Source: Winogradskyella ouciana
GTDB lineage: Bacteria; Bacteroidota; Bacteroidia; Flavobacteriales; Flavobacteriaceae
Direction of reading: 5' to 3'
Assembly: GCF_009709615.1 (NCBI RefSeq)
Contig: NZ_WJYA01000004.1
Coordinates: 124,001 to 188,000 of the forward strand
Length of the DNA: 64,000 nucleotides
Below, piece by piece: positions 36,571 through 46,472 of this stretch; within the stretch, counting starts at the first letter, position 1; each line of letters starts with the position of its first letter. The translations under genes and the position numbers were made by a program. The notes beneath the pieces are model-generated. The model searched no databases, was not told where the DNA came from, and worked only from the letters and a program-made list of their open reading frames with translations.

Positions 36571-36921
36571 ATGCAAATTCAAGTTGTAAAATCTAAGATA
36601 CATCGCGTTAAATGTACAGGTGCTGACCTTAATTACATTGGTAGTATAACTATTGATGAGGATTTAATGGATGCTGCCAATATTATACAAGGAGAGAAAG
36701 TTCAGATTGTAAATAACAACAATGGTGAGCGATTAGAAACCTATTGTATTCCTGGCCCTCGTAATAGTGGAGAAATAACCCTGAATGGAGCTGCGGCTAG
36801 AAAAGTAGCTGTAGGTGATATTTTAATTTTGATTACGTATGCCTTTATGGACATCAAAGAGGCAAAAACCTTTAAGCCGTCTTTGGTGTTCCCAAACGAA
36901 GCTAACAATCTTCTAAAATAA
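36571..36921 (+). CDS. panD: Aspartate 1-decarboxylase
   Basis: PanD makes beta-alanine from aspartate using a pyruvoyl group formed by self-cleavage. The 116-aa product has the processing site Gly24-Ser25 in YIGSITID, K9 in the [13 protein letters not shown] segment, [22 protein letters not shown] (in parts) and ILITYAFMD. Length and motifs are typical. It sits between panC and the membrane protein gene, which follows after 4 nt. Confidence 0.97.
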   Translation: MQIQVVKSKIHRVKCTGADLNYIGSITIDEDLMDAANIIQGEKVQIVNNNNGERLETYCIPGPRNSGEITLNGAAARKVAVGDILILITYAFMDIKEAKTFKPSLVFPNEANNLLK

Positions 36922-36925
36922 ACTT

Positions 36926-37885
36926 TTGAGCACACCAAAATCCATCCTAAAAGTTGTTTTGCCCTTGCTCTTAGGAGTAGTTTTGGTATGGTATTCATTG
37001 TCTCAAATATCCGTATCAAAACTTATTCAATATTTTAAGGATGCAGACTATTTTTGGATAATCTTAGGAGTGAGTTTAGGAATATTAAGTCATGTGTGTA
37101 GAGCTTATCGTTGGTTGTTTATGGCAGAACCATTAGGTTACAGGCCTAAATTTGCCAATAGTTTTATGGCTGTGTATTCAGCTTACCTTATTAATCTAAC
37201 AATACCAAGAGCAGGTGAAGTAGCCAGAGCTTCAATATTAACTACATATGAAGATGTGCCTTTTGACAAAGGATTTGGTACCATTGTAGCAGAACGTGTT
37301 GCTGACACCTTAATGCTACTCTTAATAATAGGAATAGCCCTCGTTTTAGAGTTTGAGTTCATTTATAGTTTCTTTATGGAAAAGTTTAATCCCGCAACTT
37401 TGCTTATAGGCGGCGCTATATTGTTGTTGCTAGTTTTAGGATTGTACTTTTTTATAAGGCGAAGCAGTTCAAAATTTGCTTTAAAAGTAAAAAGCTTTGT
37501 TAAAGGACTTATTGAAGGTGCATTGAGCATATTTAAAATGAAAAAGAAATGGGCATTTATTTTTTATACTGTATTTATTTGGGTACTGTATTTATCTATG
37601 TTTTATGTCACCACATTAGCACTGCCAGAATTGGGCAACATATCACTAGCCGGTGTATTGATAGGTTTTATTTTAGCAAGTTTCAGTATTGCAGCAACAA
37701 ATGGAGGTATAGGCTCTTTTCCGGAAGCTATAGTGATTGCATTTACGCTGTTTAATATACCAGAAGATCCAAGTAGAGCCTTCGGTTGGATTATGTGGTC
37801 TTCTCAGACTTTGGTCATTATAGTTCTTGGCGGCCTGTCTTTGATATACTTACCAATCTATAACAGAAAGAAAACCAGCGTATAA
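36926..37885 (+). CDS. YbhN/UPF0104-type flippase-like integral membrane protein
   Basis: The product is 319 aa with about eight membrane spans and the lysylphosphatidylglycerol-synthase TM / flippase-like signature: HVCRAYRWLFMAEPLGY near the N-terminus, YLINLTIPRAGEVARASIL, the YSAYL segment before it, and TNGGIGSFPEAIVIAF near the end. It begins with TTG (MSTPKSILK) 4 nt after panD, so it is coupled to the pan operon. Relatives move or modify lipids in the inner membrane. The substrate is unknown. Confidence 0.88.
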   Translation: MSTPKSILKVVLPLLLGVVLVWYSLSQISVSKLIQYFKDADYFWIILGVSLGILSHVCRAYRWLFMAEPLGYRPKFANSFMAVYSAYLINLTIPRAGEVARASILTTYEDVPFDKGFGTIVAERVADTLMLLLIIGIALVLEFEFIYSFFMEKFNPATLLIGGAILLLLVLGLYFFIRRSSSKFALKVKSFVKGLIEGALSIFKMKKKWAFIFYTVFIWVLYLSMFYVTTLALPELGNISLAGVLIGFILASFSIAATNGGIGSFPEAIVIAFTLFNIPEDPSRAFGWIMWSSQTLVIIVLGGLSLIYLPIYNRKKTSV

Positions 37886-37927
37886 AAATATTTTTTACCT
37901 TGCTTCAACTTTAAGTCAATCTACAAC

Positions 37928-39076
37928 ATGAAGAATTTTTATAGACTTGTTATATTATTTCTAATCACATGTAATACCCAAGCACAAGCAATTTATGAAA
38001 CTATAGATTCATATAAGCTTGATGATAAACGTGAATTAAAAATTCAATTGCCAAGAAATTATGATCCAGAAGCGGATCGCACTTATCCTTTGGTTATCGT
38101 TTTAGATGGGGATTATTTATTTGAGCCAGTTGCTGGTAATATAGATTACCAAGCCTATTGGGAAGATATACCAGATTGCATTGTGGTGGGTGTAAAACAA
38201 GCGACATCTAGAACAGATGATTTTTTCTATGCTGAAGAGACAAATTTGCCCATAAACGAAGGAGCGGATTTCTACGAATTTATGGGAGCAGAATTGATTC
38301 CCTTCATTGAAGAAAATTACAAAGCCTCTCCATTTAGAGTAATTGTAGGGCACGATATGAGTGCTAATTACATCAACTACTACTTGTTTAAAGATGAGCC
38401 AATGTTTAGGGCATACATAAGCCTGAGCCCAGATTTAGCACCACAAATGGTAGAAAGATTGCAGCAACGCTTATCAATTTTAGAGCAAGAAACATTTTAT
38501 TACATGGCAACGGCAGATGCAGATTTGAAGGTTTTAAGAAATTCAATAATAGAATGTGACGCCAAATTAAAATCTATTGAAAATGGCAAACTACACTATA
38601 AGTTTGACAATTTTGAAGATGCCAACCATTATTCTTTGGTAGGGAGAGGAATTCCAAAAGCATTAAATGAAATATTTGCTTTATATAAACCAATTAATGG
38701 AAAAGAATACAATGAAAAAGTATTGACTTATGAAGGCTCACCGTACGACTACTTAATGAAAAAGTACGAAGACATAGAATACTTTTACGGTTTTGAAAAG
38801 AAATTGATAGAAAATGACATTAGAGCTATTGCAGCTGCTTGCAAAAAGCGCGACGATTTAGAATCTTTAGAAAAGTTGGCAAGGTTGGTTAAGAAAGAAT
38901 TTCCTAAATCTATGCTCAGTGCTTATTATATGGGAATGTTCCACGAAAAGGAAGGCAACCTAAGAAAAGCACTGTTACGCTACAAAGCCGGATTATTGCT
39001 AGAGCCTTCTCAGTATATTGATAAGGAAATGATGCTCGAAAAAATGTACGATATACAAGATGCGATGAAAGATTAA
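37928..39076 (+). CDS. Secreted esterase-D-like alpha/beta-hydrolase with Asp at the nucleophile position (copy 1)
   Basis: The product is 382 aa. A signal peptide (ending NTQAQA) precedes an esterase-D/IroE-type domain (about 22-245): LPRNYDPEADRTYPLVIVLDGDYLF, IVVGVKQ and LIPFIEENYKASPFRVIVGHD. At the nucleophile elbow, where the family has GHSxGG, it reads GHDMSA with Asp143. The histidine region is kept (DANHYSLVG). The C-terminal 100 residues are helical and TPR-like (YYMGMFHEKEGNLRKALLRYKAGLLLEP). It is paralogous to the next gene. Likely periplasmic. The activity is doubtful or altered. Confidence 0.8.
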   Translation: MKNFYRLVILFLITCNTQAQAIYETIDSYKLDDKRELKIQLPRNYDPEADRTYPLVIVLDGDYLFEPVAGNIDYQAYWEDIPDCIVVGVKQATSRTDDFFYAEETNLPINEGADFYEFMGAELIPFIEENYKASPFRVIVGHDMSANYINYYLFKDEPMFRAYISLSPDLAPQMVERLQQRLSILEQETFYYMATADADLKVLRNSIIECDAKLKSIENGKLHYKFDNFEDANHYSLVGRGIPKALNEIFALYKPINGKEYNEKVLTYEGSPYDYLMKKYEDIEYFYGFEKKLIENDIRAIAAACKKRDDLESLEKLARLVKKEFPKSMLSAYYMGMFHEKEGNLRKALLRYKAGLLLEPSQYIDKEMMLEKMYDIQDAMKD

Positions 39077-39154
39077 TTGCAGTTCATCGAAAAAAATTCA
39101 CAACTTAACGATATTTTAGTATGTTTGGTACTCCAAAGCTAAACCTACTTAAAA

Positions 39155-40342
39155 ATGAGAAAGACTATTTTAATAGTTCTGGCATTTATTTTTTGCATGC
39201 CATTATGCGCTCAGATTAGTTATGATGAAATAAATTCATCAAAACTAAATTCGGTTCGTCAACTAAAAATTAAACTACCAAAGGATTACGATCCATCCTC
39301 AGAAATTAAATATCCTTTAATTATTGTTTTTGATGGTGATTATTTATTTGAGCCCATAGCTGGCCAAGTAGATTTTCAAACCTATTTTGATGATATGCCA
39401 AGCTCTATAATAGTTGGTGTTGTACAAGGTAGCGAAAGACGTTATGATGGCTATTGTGATGAGGTCACTGGCTTACCTAAAGAATCTGGCTTACGTTTTC
39501 ACGATTTTGTGGCAGAAGAGTTAATACCTTATCTAGATGAAAAGTTCAATACAAGTAAGTTTAGGGTTGCAGTCGGCCATGATTTAATGGGCAATTTCAT
39601 AAACTCTTATTTATTTAAAGAAGATCCATTATTTAATGCTTACGTATGCATTAGTCCAGATTTATCGGGTACTGTAAGAGACTATTTAGGTAAAAGATTA
39701 GAGTTTTTTAAGGATGATATCTTTTATTATATGGCGACTTCAGATAAAGATCTGCCCTATATAAGAGAAGCTGTTTTAAACGCCAATTCTCAGATTTCAG
39801 AAGTTAAAAACCAATATTTAACTTATTATTTTGATGATTTTAAGAATGATACGCATTACACACTTGTTAACAGTGCAATTGCTAAATCGTTTGACAAGAT
39901 TTTTGAATTGTACAAACCACTCCGTGAGAAAGAACTAGAAGAAAAAGTATTGACTTATGAAGGGACTTTAGACAAGTATTTGGTAGATAGATACGATAGG
40001 ATTGAAGAGTTATTCGGAATAAAAAAACCAATCACAGAAGAAGAATTTGAAAAAGTAGTTAAAGTTGCCGAGCAACGTAACGATTTAGAGTCTTTAGAGA
40101 AAATAGGAAAACTGGCGAAAAAATTAAATCCAGAATCATTATTGGGAACATACTACCTCGCTCAATATTCAGAAAAAGTTGGTAAGACCAAAAAAGCTAA
40201 AAAGTTATACGAATCTGCTTTAACACTTAATGATGTGAGCCATATTAATAGAGATTTTATCTTCTCTAAAATAGATGAACTTACTATTGTAGATACAGAT
40301 GAAGAAGAAGGAGGAGAGGAGGAAGACAATGAAGAAAACTAA
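39155..40342 (+). CDS. Secreted esterase-D-like alpha/beta-hydrolase with Asp at the nucleophile position (copy 2)
   Basis: The product is 395 aa, a tandem paralogue of the preceding gene with the same layout: signal peptide ending PLCAQ, hydrolase domain, then a helical TPR-like tail (TYYLAQYSEKVGKTKKAKKLYESAL). The elbow reads GHDLMG, again with Asp143 instead of Ser, while the His region is DTHYTLV. The tail ends in an acidic run of Glu/Asp (about 15 residues). The first 170 residues align without gaps to copy 1, so the duplication is old but the Asp change is shared. Substrate unknown. Confidence 0.8.
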   Translation: MRKTILIVLAFIFCMPLCAQISYDEINSSKLNSVRQLKIKLPKDYDPSSEIKYPLIIVFDGDYLFEPIAGQVDFQTYFDDMPSSIIVGVVQGSERRYDGYCDEVTGLPKESGLRFHDFVAEELIPYLDEKFNTSKFRVAVGHDLMGNFINSYLFKEDPLFNAYVCISPDLSGTVRDYLGKRLEFFKDDIFYYMATSDKDLPYIREAVLNANSQISEVKNQYLTYYFDDFKNDTHYTLVNSAIAKSFDKIFELYKPLREKELEEKVLTYEGTLDKYLVDRYDRIEELFGIKKPITEEEFEKVVKVAEQRNDLESLEKIGKLAKKLNPESLLGTYYLAQYSEKVGKTKKAKKLYESALTLNDVSHINRDFIFSKIDELTIVDTDEEEGGEEEDNEEN

Positions 40343-40543
40343 GAAAAATTCATTATCGACCGACTATTTCTTTGAGGCATTGTTCAACAGAACAAAAAAC
40401 TTTCTATTTACTAATATACCTTCAAAATTAGCTACGATAAAAGTTTTCGCAATAATCAGTTGGTTTAAAGACATCAACTAAAATTATATTAATTTAGCTG
40501 TTCTAAAATTTTAAAAGATTTCCGATTTAATTGGAAACTGAAA

Positions 40544-41902
40544 ATGGCTAAAGTAAAAACAACCTTTTTTTGTCAAAACTGTGGTAGTCAATATGCCAAA
40601 TGGCAAGGACAATGCACAGCTTGTAAGCAATGGAATACCATTGCTGAGGAGGTTATTCAAAAACCTGAAAAAAGTAACTGGAAGCCTCAAGGCTCATCTA
40701 CCAAACGCGTCTCAAAACCACTGAAAATTAATGAGATAGATACTTCGCAAGAAGCACGCCTAAATATGCATGACGCAGAATTTAATCGTGTTCTCGGAGG
40801 TGGAATGGTTCAAGGTTCGTTAACACTTTTAGGAGGTGAACCAGGCATAGGAAAAAGTACCTTATTACTTCAAATTGCTTTAAAATTAAACTACAAAACA
40901 CTTTACGTATCTGGGGAGGAAAGTCAGAAACAAATTAAGATGCGTGCAGAACGTATCAATCCCAATGACAATAGTTGCTATATCCTCACAGAGACTAAAA
41001 CCCAAAACATCTTTAAACAAATAGAAGCCTTAGAACCAGATTTGGTAATTATAGACTCTATACAGACGTTGCATAGTGATTATATTGAGTCTTCAGCCGG
41101 AAGTATATCTCAAATTAAAGAATGCACTACCGATCTGATCAAATTTGCTAAAGAAACCGCAACACCAGTCTTGTTGATTGGGCACATTACAAAAGACGGT
41201 CATATTGCCGGACCTAAGATTCTTGAGCATATGGTAGATACCGTTTTACAATTTGAAGGCGATCGCAATCATGTTTTCAGAATTCTAAGAGCACATAAGA
41301 ATCGCTTTGGCTCAACGAACGAATTGGGCATTTATGAAATGCAAGGTTCTGGTTTGCGAGAAGTTTCTAACCCATCAGAGATTTTAATTTCTGAAAAAGA
41401 TGGAGAACTTTCTGGCAACGCAGTTGCCGCCACCCTTGAAGGGTTAAGGCCGTTGATGATAGAGGTACAAGCATTAGTAAGCACCGCAGTTTATGGAACT
41501 CCTCAACGTTCCGCGACGGGTTTTAATGCTAAGCGTTTAAACATGCTGTTGGCAGTTTTAGAGAAAAGAGCTGGCTTTCGTTTAGGCGCAAAAGACGTGT
41601 TTTTAAACATAACTGGGGGAATCACTGTTGATGATCCGGCAATAGATTTAGCCGTTGTTGCTGCAATCTTATCTTCTAATGAAGACGTAGCTTTACCTAG
41701 CGATTACTGCTTTGCTGCTGAGGTAGGTTTATCTGGTGAAATAAGACCAGTTCAACGTGTTGAACAGCGCATATTAGAAGCGGAGAAATTAGGCTTCTCC
41801 AGTATTTTTGTTTCTAAGTATAATAAGATTTCCATAAAAAACACACAAATTAAGATTCAGTTAGTCTCAAAAATTGAAGACTTGATAGGTTTTATAGTCT
41901 AA
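40544..41902 (+). CDS. radA: DNA repair protein RadA/Sms
   Basis: RadA is a hexameric RecA-like ATPase that drives branch migration in recombination. The 452-aa product has the C4 zinc finger (C10, C13, C24, C27), the Walker A loop GGEPGIGKST (98-107), Walker B LVIIDSIQT, the RadA signature KNRFGST, and a C-terminal Lon-like domain (about 280-452: NITGGITVDDPAIDLAVVAAIL). All elements are of standard length. It begins about 200 nt after the second esterase-like gene and probably has its own promoter. It is the last housekeeping gene before the secreted-protein array. Confidence 0.97.
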   Translation: MAKVKTTFFCQNCGSQYAKWQGQCTACKQWNTIAEEVIQKPEKSNWKPQGSSTKRVSKPLKINEIDTSQEARLNMHDAEFNRVLGGGMVQGSLTLLGGEPGIGKSTLLLQIALKLNYKTLYVSGEESQKQIKMRAERINPNDNSCYILTETKTQNIFKQIEALEPDLVIIDSIQTLHSDYIESSAGSISQIKECTTDLIKFAKETATPVLLIGHITKDGHIAGPKILEHMVDTVLQFEGDRNHVFRILRAHKNRFGSTNELGIYEMQGSGLREVSNPSEILISEKDGELSGNAVAATLEGLRPLMIEVQALVSTAVYGTPQRSATGFNAKRLNMLLAVLEKRAGFRLGAKDVFLNITGGITVDDPAIDLAVVAAILSSNEDVALPSDYCFAAEVGLSGEIRPVQRVEQRILEAEKLGFSSIFVSKYNKISIKNTQIKIQLVSKIEDLIGFIV

Positions 41903-42176
41903 TTCTCTGAAAAACAAGTGTTTTTAATCGGTGTTTTTGTGGTTTTCATTTTCCGCATTAAACACTTTATCGAATTTTTTATACACTTTATCGTTTTTTT
42001 TAACGAAATGTCTTGCGCACTTTTTTCTAAATGACTACTATTGTACGGTATGGTGAACCTTATAATAAAGGTTTGTCGCACAATTAGTTATATCCCTCCT
42101 ACTATTCATTTCCATTGAATTAAAGATTTTATCACAGTACATAATAATAGTCCCAAACTATTAATACCATTATGTT
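41903..42176 (+). promoter_or_regulatory. Upstream control region of surface gene 1
   Basis: This non-coding stretch contains CACTTTATCG twice (41963 and 41984, 21 bp apart), ACTACTATTGTACG (42034-42047), CCCTCC (42094), CCATTGAATTAAAG (42112-42125) and AGTACATA (42136-42143), 41 nt before the ATG. The same motifs recur in similar order and spacing upstream of the genes at 46778 and 47908. No TAnnTTTG box is obvious, so an alternative sigma factor or an activator-dependent promoter is possible. Confidence 0.55.
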
Positions 42177-45100
42177 ATGAAGATAAAATTACTTTTGTGC
42201 TTTCTTACTAGTTTAATGCTAAGTAGTACTTTCTATGCCCAAACTTCTAAGGTGATAGTTAAGGTAAAATGGAAAAGCGAATCCTATAACCACAAATTAG
42301 AACTCTATAATGCTGCTAATGATTTAGTGATTTCTATTTGCGATGATACCCAATGTTATTCTGGTACTCAAACAGGTGGTACGGACAAATATGTGGTCAA
42401 ATATAACCTTGGATGTGTTGATGACGGAAATAACTACTATGTAAAGCTTTATGATTATGATAATGACGGTTGGTCTAGCAGTAGTGTAAATGTTAAAGTT
42501 GCTGGAGTTACAGTAATTAATAATGATGGTACTGGTGCGACTACAGCGGGTCAGAATTTATACTTTAATGTATCTGGTGGTGCTGCTGAATGTAATGCTG
42601 AACCAGATATGGATCAGGACGGAATAGCAGACTATTTAGATTATGATGATGATGGTGACGGGCTAACTGATGGTGCTGAAAATATTGGTGAAGATAGATT
42701 CGAGTGTACACTTCCACCACTCGTTTTTGAAAATGGAGCGTATGACGCTGCGGCTAGTAGTAGTTCTGAAGGTACTGTAGGTGCAGTTTACCGTTTTGGG
42801 AATGCTATTGAAGGAAAAGATGTTTTATTGGAGGTCTTAGAATTAGACAATACGACGATTAGCGATATTGATGTTGACACAATTGATAACCCTTCGTATC
42901 TCCAAACCCAACTGACAATGACTGGGACTGGTACACCTGGAGCAAGGTTTAAATTTACCATCGTAGATTCAGGAACAACCACTCCTTCTGTAGAAGTGTA
43001 TAGAATAAATGGAATTTCTTGGGATGTCGATGGAGGATCAAATTATCAAGAATCGCATGTATATTATGATGTTGCGGCCTATGGAACGGAGAATCCAACT
43101 GCTTTAGAGGTCACCGATTTGGGTAGTAATAATATTCAAATTAGTGCTAATGGAGAACAAGAAGGACCAGGTTTCTCAACTTTAAAGATATTAAGAGCAT
43201 ATTATCAGTTTATAGGCAATTCTTTCGAAATGAGAATGCAACTTGTAAATAAAACAACCACTGGATCTAATCTGCGCCAGTTCGGAATGTCATTCACACA
43301 GTGTGAGTTTTTAGATTTTAATGCCAATTCTTTGATTATTATTACAGGTGAAGATTTTGATGGGGATGGCAAATACAACCATTTAGATTTAGACAGTGAC
43401 AATGATGGTATACCAGATAACGTCGAAGCACAGACAACATTGGGGTATATTGCTCCTAGTAATAATGTTAATCAAAAAACAGGAATAGATGATAATTATG
43501 GTGAAGGCCTAAGTTCAATTGATACAGATGGAGATAATACTCCTGATGTTTTAGATTTAGATACAGATGGAGATGGCCTTCCTGACATAGAAGAAAATGG
43601 AATGGCAAATAGTATTACCACGTTTTCAGATTCTGATGACGATGGACTAGATATACTTTTTGAAGGTTCTGTAACTTATGACCCAACAGATCCAAACGAT
43701 GATATTAATTCACCTGAGGCGTCGATATTACCAGACACCGATGGAGATTTATATATAGGAGGTGATTTAGACTACAGAGATGACTTGGATGTTTACCATG
43801 AATTTGCCACAATCGATTTTGATGGTTACGACGATTATCTGAGCGGCGACAGTCTTCTTGAGGGCCTGGGGGAGCTGACGATAATGGCTTGGGTAAAGAT
43901 AGACCCCTCAAATTCGGGGAACACCTATGCCACGATAGCTGGCGAGGGGGATGGCTGTAGGCTCTACGTGCAGAACGGGAACAAACTGATTTTCGGCATC
44001 CGCACGGCACTGGGTTCCACTGCCGTTCAGAGCATCAACGTCGATTATGGTGAGTGGCACCATGTTGTGGGCACCTTTTCCAATATTACGGGCGAACAGA
44101 TCATATACGTTGACGGGCAGGAGCGAAGAAGGTTTACCTCGAGCGGATTGATAGGTAAGACGATAGTCCCTCTGAGCTCGTGGAACGATCGATTTGAGAT
44201 AGGCCGTTTATCCAGTGATGTAGTGAACCAGCAGTATTTTCCGGGAAACATAGATGAGGTTAGGGTCTTCGGCACGGCACTGAGCGATGAGCAGATACAG
44301 CAGATGGTCTACCAGGAAATAGAGTCGGAAGGTGGCAATGTAAAGGGGAAAGTCACACCGAAACAGATAAAGGACACCAAGACCCTTCAGACTGTGCCAT
44401 GGTCGAGCCTTATGGGTTACTGGCCAATGACAGATATAAAGAGCAGTACCACGACGGACCACTCGGGAAATGGCAGGACCCTAAAGCTTATGAACATTAG
44501 GACGGTACAGGAACAGACCGCGCCAATGCCCTATGAGACGGGCGGCAATGGCGACTGGACAAATGAAGGGACATGGTTGCACGGCGATGTCTGGGACATT
44601 GAAGATGTACCGAGCAACAAGGACTGGGGCATTGTCCACATTAAGCATAATGTTACATCCTCAGCGTCGCACACCAACCTGGCACTGCTGATAGACTCCG
44701 ATAGGACCTTGACCATGAACGGTGACAACAAGGTGGAGAACAATTGGTACCTAGAACTGAACGGCACCTTGGATCTAATGGACGATTCCCAGTTGGTTCA
44801 GACCGTTACCAGTGATTTGGTGACCTCTGCCAGCGGTAGAGTTAAGCGTCGACAAGAAGGGACCAACAACAAATATTGGTACAACTATTGGGCCTCACCG
44901 GTTGGGGGTCAAGGTGCGACAAGCTTAACGGACAACAATACGACGAACAACAACCCCAATAATTCGGGCCATAGCCTGAACATGCTCAAAAAGGCGGACG
45001 GCAGTAGCTTTCAGTTTACCGATTCCTATGACGAGACGGGCAAGATAAGCAGGTTCTGGCTGTACAAGTACCAAAACGGCGTCACCTATTATGACTATGA

Positions 45101-46409
45101 AGGCTTTGATGAGAACACGGCACTGCAGCCAGGTGTCGGTTACACGCAAAAGGGCACCGGTATATCAGGGTCGGAACAGCAATATCTGTTTGAGGGAAAA
45201 CCAAATAACGGTACCATAGTCGTACCGGTCACGGATACTGGCGGAAGCGGTTCCGTTCCCGCGGTATCAAAAACGGACTACCTGTTGGGCAACCCATATC
45301 CATCTGCTTTGGACATCCATGAGTTCATCGATGACAATATCGGTGTCATAGACGGTACGATACAGCTTTGGCAGCAATGGAGCGGAAGCTCTCATTATCT
45401 CGATGAATATAACGGAGGCTACGCACAGGTCAACAAACTGGGCTCGGTAAGGGCATATCAGTTTGTGGGCATCGAAGGTGAGACCAATGGCAGCCAAGAT
45501 GGAACAAAGACACCATCAAGGTACTTACCGGTAGGGCAAGGGTTTATGACAGAGATTGAGAACAGTGGCAATATAGTTTTTAAAAACAGCCAACGAGTGT
45601 TTATTAAAGAATCAGACGCCAACGGGTCTTATAATAATGGATCGGTGTTCTTTAGGGGCACTTCAAATTCACAAAATGTAACTGAACAGCAAAATTCAGA
45701 ACCTGAAGAGGATCCAATGCAAAAAATACGTTTAGAGTTCAATTCAGTTGATGGTCCTGCCACCAGAAGAGAATTATTACTGGGCTTTAGCGAAGATACA
45801 TCGGACGATTATGATTACGGATATGATTCTAAAAATGTAGAGGAATACAGCGATGACCTCAACCTTGCTCTAGAAGACGAACTGATGACCATGCAGGCCT
45901 ATGGTCCAATTACTGAGGATAAGGTGGTACCGCTGGTACTAAAAACTTCGGGAAGCTATAACTATACCATAAAGGTTTCCGAAATGGAAAATATCCCTGA
46001 GGCCCAAGAGCTGTATATAAAGGATAATTTAACTGGTGAATATTTCGATTTAAGAAATGAAGAGCAACCATTTGAATTCTCATCCGAAGAAGGTGAATTT
46101 AACGACAGGTTGGAGATCGTTTTCCAGCAACAGCAAAGCGAAACGCTGTCGCAGATAGAAGAAAACATTGAAGATATTAACCTTTATTATGCCATTGGAA
46201 GAAAGAAGATCGTGGTGCTGAACCCAACCAGTGAAGACCTAAAGAGCATGGAAATAATAAACATGCTAGGACAGTCCGTTGCAAGGATCGGTACCTTCGA
46301 GGGCTCGTACAACGAGTATGGCTTGCCGCAACTGAGCGCGGGCACGTACATCGTAAACCTTACCACCGAAACGGGCGCAAGCATGACGAAGAAATTTATC
46401 GTAAAGTAA
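42177..46409 (+). CDS. T9SS-secreted surface protein with TSP3-like calcium repeats and LamG domain (paralogue 1)
   Basis: The product is 1410 aa. The signal peptide ends near TFYAQ. An N-terminal beta domain (about 23-135) is followed by Asp-rich thrombospondin-3-like calcium repeats (DMDQDGIADYLDYDDDGDG; DFDGDGKYNHLDLDSDNDG; DTDGDGLPDIEENG), with a unique beta domain inserted between them (about 170-390). A LamG/concanavalin-like domain occupies about 547-720 (GELTIMAWVKID, GEWHHVVGTF). A region with WYNYWASPV and LGNPYPSALDIHEF comes next, and a type-A T9SS sorting domain ends the protein (VLNPTSEDLKSMEIINMLGQ...SAGTYIVNLTTETG...KKFIVK). Residues 554-1410 are identical to the second large paralogue. 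Role unknown; adhesion is likely. Confidence 0.92.
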   Translation: MKIKLLLCFLTSLMLSSTFYAQTSKVIVKVKWKSESYNHKLELYNAANDLVISICDDTQCYSGTQTGGTDKYVVKYNLGCVDDGNNYYVKLYDYDNDGWSSSSVNVKVAGVTVINNDGTGATTAGQNLYFNVSGGAAECNAEPDMDQDGIADYLDYDDDGDGLTDGAENIGEDRFECTLPPLVFENGAYDAAASSSSEGTVGAVYRFGNAIEGKDVLLEVLELDNTTISDIDVDTIDNPSYLQTQLTMTGTGTPGARFKFTIVDSGTTTPSVEVYRINGISWDVDGGSNYQESHVYYDVAAYGTENPTALEVTDLGSNNIQISANGEQEGPGFSTLKILRAYYQFIGNSFEMRMQLVNKTTTGSNLRQFGMSFTQCEFLDFNANSLIIITGEDFDGDGKYNHLDLDSDNDGIPDNVEAQTTLGYIAPSNNVNQKTGIDDNYGEGLSSIDTDGDNTPDVLDLDTDGDGLPDIEENGMANSITTFSDSDDDGLDILFEGSVTYDPTDPNDDINSPEASILPDTDGDLYIGGDLDYRDDLDVYHEFATIDFDGYDDYLSGDSLLEGLGELTIMAWVKIDPSNSGNTYATIAGEGDGCRLYVQNGNKLIFGIRTALGSTAVQSINVDYGEWHHVVGTFSNITGEQIIYVDGQERRRFTSSGLIGKTIVPLSSWNDRFEIGRLSSDVVNQQYFPGNIDEVRVFGTALSDEQIQQMVYQEIESEGGNVKGKVTPKQIKDTKTLQTVPWSSLMGYWPMTDIKSSTTTDHSGNGRTLKLMNIRTVQEQTAPMPYETGGNGDWTNEGTWLHGDVWDIEDVPSNKDWGIVHIKHNVTSSASHTNLALLIDSDRTLTMNGDNKVENNWYLELNGTLDLMDDSQLVQTVTSDLVTSASGRVKRRQEGTNNKYWYNYWASPVGGQGATSLTDNNTTNNNPNNSGHSLNMLKKADGSSFQFTDSYDETGKISRFWLYKYQNGVTYYDYEGFDENTALQPGVGYTQKGTGISGSEQQYLFEGKPNNGTIVVPVTDTGGSGSVPAVSKTDYLLGNPYPSALDIHEFIDDNIGVIDGTIQLWQQWSGSSHYLDEYNGGYAQVNKLGSVRAYQFVGIEGETNGSQDGTKTPSRYLPVGQGFMTEIENSGNIVFKNSQRVFIKESDANGSYNNGSVFFRGTSNSQNVTEQQNSEPEEDPMQKIRLEFNSVDGPATRRELLLGFSEDTSDDYDYGYDSKNVEEYSDDLNLALEDELMTMQAYGPITEDKVVPLVLKTSGSYNYTIKVSEMENIPEAQELYIKDNLTGEYFDLRNEEQPFEFSSEEGEFNDRLEIVFQQQQSETLSQIEENIEDINLYYAIGRKKIVVLNPTSEDLKSMEIINMLGQSVARIGTFEGSYNEYGLPQLSAGTYIVNLTTETGASMTKKFIVK

Positions 46410-46472
46410 AACAGTGTTTTTAGTTAGTTAGTGGCAAAGGCCGTTCGGTAAGCATATCGAATGGCCTTTGTT
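43836..46472 (+). repeat. 2637-bp direct repeat, copy 1
   Basis: It matches 49612-52248 at a constant offset of 5776, with one mismatch found (T44417 versus C50193, silent). It covers the LamG-to-sorting-domain coding part, the stop codon and the terminator. Identity breaks off sharply at both ends. Confidence 0.92.
46435..46470 (+). terminator. Terminator of paralogue 1 (inside the repeat)
   Basis: Arms CAAAGGCCGTTCG / CGAATGGCCTTTG (13 bp with one G-U pair) and a 10-nt loop, 25 nt after the stop. The identical hairpin occurs at 52211-52246. Confidence 0.85.

Noticed and set aside
40299..40481. Possible 60-aa plus-strand gene overlapping the end of the second esterase-like gene
   Set aside because: It starts inside the acidic tail of the real gene in another frame, is Lys-rich at random, and has no recognisable domain or signal.
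42788..46384. Many minus-strand open frames of 60-100 aa inside paralogue 1, repeated in paralogue 2
   Set aside because: They appear in pairs only because the DNA is duplicated, and they arise from the higher G+C of the shared block. The plus-strand frame has clear domains throughout.
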